Shown piece by piece: positions 4,959-6,570 of a stretch of 6,570 bases of DNA. The stretch is from Flavobacteriales bacterium. GTDB taxonomy: Bacteria; Bacteroidota; Bacteroidia; Flavobacteriales_D; Parvicellaceae. A program made the translations under genes and the position numbers. The stretch spans positions 1 to 6,570 of the forward strand of contig JALTUD010000253.1 of assembly GCA_027047735.1 (NCBI GenBank). Reading direction: 5' to 3'. The notes beneath the pieces are model-generated. The model did no database searches and was not told the origin of the DNA. It worked only from the letters and a program-made list of their open reading frames with translations. Numbering within the stretch: the stretch's first letter is position 1; every line of letters begins with the position of its first letter.

Positions 4959-6570
4959 ATGAAATCGAACGGTTTTAATATATATAGTTTAGTGGGAAAG
5001 TTGTTTGGAAAGATAAAAGTTCTTTTACTTCTTTCCTTTGTGCTAAGTGTTTTTGTTGTAAGTGGTACGGCTCAGGTTTTGCCTGTTGATTCGCTTATTC
5101 CGGTTGCGAAAAGGGATTTGGATAACCACATGTCCGGAGCTGTGCGTGGAAATGCTGTTACGTGTGGTACAGCTCCTAATCAGTTTACTATTCAAATTGT
5201 TTCCGATTCGAGTTATAACGGTTACGAATTGAAATGTGCGGATGGATGTACGGGGTATTACACTGTTAATGTTACGGGGGGAATAGGTCCTTTTACTTTT
5301 CAATGGTTAGGAAATGGTAATGCCGGTACCAAAACAACTCAACATTGGACACAGGTTTGTGATCAAAATTCAATTCAGGTTCTGGTAACGGATATGGGAC
5401 AGAATGTTACTTGTGCTGCTTCTCATGTGTTAAATGTACCGGGAAGATTACAAACTATAAACTTTACCTTAACGCCTCCATCTTGTTATACGTCTTGCGA
5501 TGGAACGGCTACTCATTCACCTGTTTTTGGTGTGTCACCCTATTCTTTTAGTTGGACAAATGGAGAAACAACGCAAAATGCAAGTGCTTTATGTATTGGT
5601 TCTTCAACGCTGACAATTACCGATCAGAATGGTTGTCAGTTTGATACGACTGTAAATATCACTTCTCCACCGCCTATTTATGCTAATATTACCGTAAGTG
5701 AGGTTAGTTGTAACAATGCATGCGATGGTAGTTTGACTTCCAATCCTTCAGGAGGGACTGGTAGTCCTTATACTTTTGATTGGACGAATACAGCAGGAGG
5801 TGGGACGATTAGTTCAACGAATACAGCAAGTGGCTTGTGTGAAACTAATACGTATAATTTGCATCTGATTGATAACTCAGGTTGTTTTATCGATACGGCA
5901 GTTACTTTGGCGGATAAATTACCTATGGTTTTAACAGTTGCATCTTCTACGGATGCACAATGTTCTAATGTTTGTAATGGTCAAGTTTCTATCTCTGTAA
6001 CCGGTGGAGCACCACCTTATGTTAGTTACAATTGGTATCAAGGTACGTTTGGTAATGGTGTTTTACAGTCGTTTTCAGGAGCTAGTGTAAATTCTTTATG
6101 TTCGAATACGGATTACTATGTGGTTGTTACGGATAGTGATGGCTGTTCGGATAGTTTGCAGATTAGTCAATTAAGTTCTCCTCCAGCGATTACAATTTCG
6201 GAAACGCATACGGATGTTTCTTGTTTTAATGCTAACGATGGAACAATTACGTTAACGGTGTCGGGAGGAGTATCGGCGTCCGGTACATATACCTATAATT
6301 GGACAACGAGTGATGGTAGTGGATTGGTTCAGTCGGCTCAAAATCAAACCGGTTTATCAAAAGGAACTTATACCATAACTGTAACGGATGATGTCGGTTG
6401 TCAGCAAACAGCAATAATAACCATAGCTGAGCCGACAGAAATCATGGCAAACGGAGTGGTAACTGATGCAACATGTTTTAATTTATCTGATGGACAAATA
6501 AATTTAACGACAAGTGGTGGAGCAGGCGGATATAGTTGGACTTGGACAAGTACCGATGGTAGTTTTGTGG
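4959..6570 (+). CDS. Exported SprB-repeat adhesin-like surface protein (cut by right edge)
   Basis: An open frame of 537 codons without a stop runs off the right edge. It begins with a long signal peptide: basic residues to K20, a hydrophobic core VLLLLSFVLSVFVV (21-34), and probable cleavage near GTA-Q (about 38-39). The remainder is a tandem array of Ig-like units of about 70-85 residues at roughly 92-159, 167-236, 242-318, 324-406, 412-491 and 494 onward. Each has the SprB-type pattern C..(C)xG, a GG.PY or similar turn, W, and V/ITDxxGC. Such repeats occur in SprB, the gliding adhesin of Flavobacterium johnsoniae, and in other large type IX-secreted proteins, which usually end in a C-terminal sorting or gliding-motility domain; that end is not visible here. 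A role in attachment or motility is inferred. Units 1-4 have four cysteines each and units 5-6 lose two of them. The ATG at 4959 is chosen because it gives a full signal peptide; no Shine-Dalgarno site is evident. Confidence 0.85.
   Translation, partial: MKSNGFNIYSLVGKLFGKIKVLLLLSFVLSVFVVSGTAQVLPVDSLIPVAKRDLDNHMSGAVRGNAVTCGTAPNQFTIQIVSDSSYNGYELKCADGCTGYYTVNVTGGIGPFTFQWLGNGNAGTKTTQHWTQVCDQNSIQVLVTDMGQNVTCAASHVLNVPGRLQTINFTLTPPSCYTSCDGTATHSPVFGVSPYSFSWTNGETTQNASALCIGSSTLTITDQNGCQFDTTVNITSPPPIYANITVSEVSCNNACDGSLTSNPSGGTGSPYTFDWTNTAGGGTISSTNTASGLCETNTYNLHLIDNSGCFIDTAVTLADKLPMVLTVASSTDAQCSNVCNGQVSISVTGGAPPYVSYNWYQGTFGNGVLQSFSGASVNSLCSNTDYYVVVTDSDGCSDSLQISQLSSPPAITISETHTDVSCFNANDGTITLTVSGGVSASGTYTYNWTTSDGSGLVQSAQNQTGLSKGTYTITVTDDVGCQQTAIITIAEPTEIMANGVVTDATCFNLSDGQINLTTSGGAGGYSWTWTSTDGSFV

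Noticed and set aside
5043..5303. Minus-strand frame of 86 codons
   Set aside because: It is antisense to the signal peptide and first repeat of the adhesin-like gene, whose plus-strand frame is clearly real.

Overview
The window looks like a chromosomal segment of a low-GC Bacteroidota bacterium, most likely Flavobacteriales. The evidence is an AT-rich sequence, A-rich start regions without clear Shine-Dalgarno sites, TAnnTTTG-type -7 promoter elements, a large exported protein built of SprB-type repeats (gliding and type IX secretion lineages), and family-typical sequences for ThrS, a rhomboid protease and PruA.

Layout: positions 1-812 (minus strand) are the first 270 codons of thrS, cut by the left edge. 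The 813-1513 gap between the divergent thrS and rhomboid genes has no gene. It holds a candidate promoter for each gene and a long composite repeat (about 898-1420). A rhomboid intramembrane protease follows (1514-2413, plus), then a 224-base gap with a candidate promoter and a possible operator, then a complete pruA (2638-4266, plus), which ends in a good hairpin-plus-T terminator. The 4327-4958 gap carries a second, diverged copy of the composite repeat in the opposite orientation (about 4372-4745) and an AT-rich leader. From 4959 to the right edge runs an open frame of at least 537 codons: an exported SprB-repeat adhesin-like protein, truncated by the window.

The genes look like independent units: threonine tRNA charging, membrane proteolysis, proline catabolism and a cell-surface protein. 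No operon is evident, because each plus-strand gene has its own intergenic leader of roughly 200 bases or more.

The main unexplained signal is the pair of intergenic composite repeats. Each has a head of about 140-150 nt that folds as a three-stem junction. Its two arm-bearing stems differ between copies through paired, compensatory substitutions, while the loop and junction sequences stay conserved. Each copy then carries two units in which ATCCCTAACGC is followed, after a fixed 37-38 nt, by the box TTAGACGATGAA or a close variant. This suggests an RNA- or hairpin-based dispersed element under structural selection. Whether it is already catalogued cannot be decided from the sequence alone.
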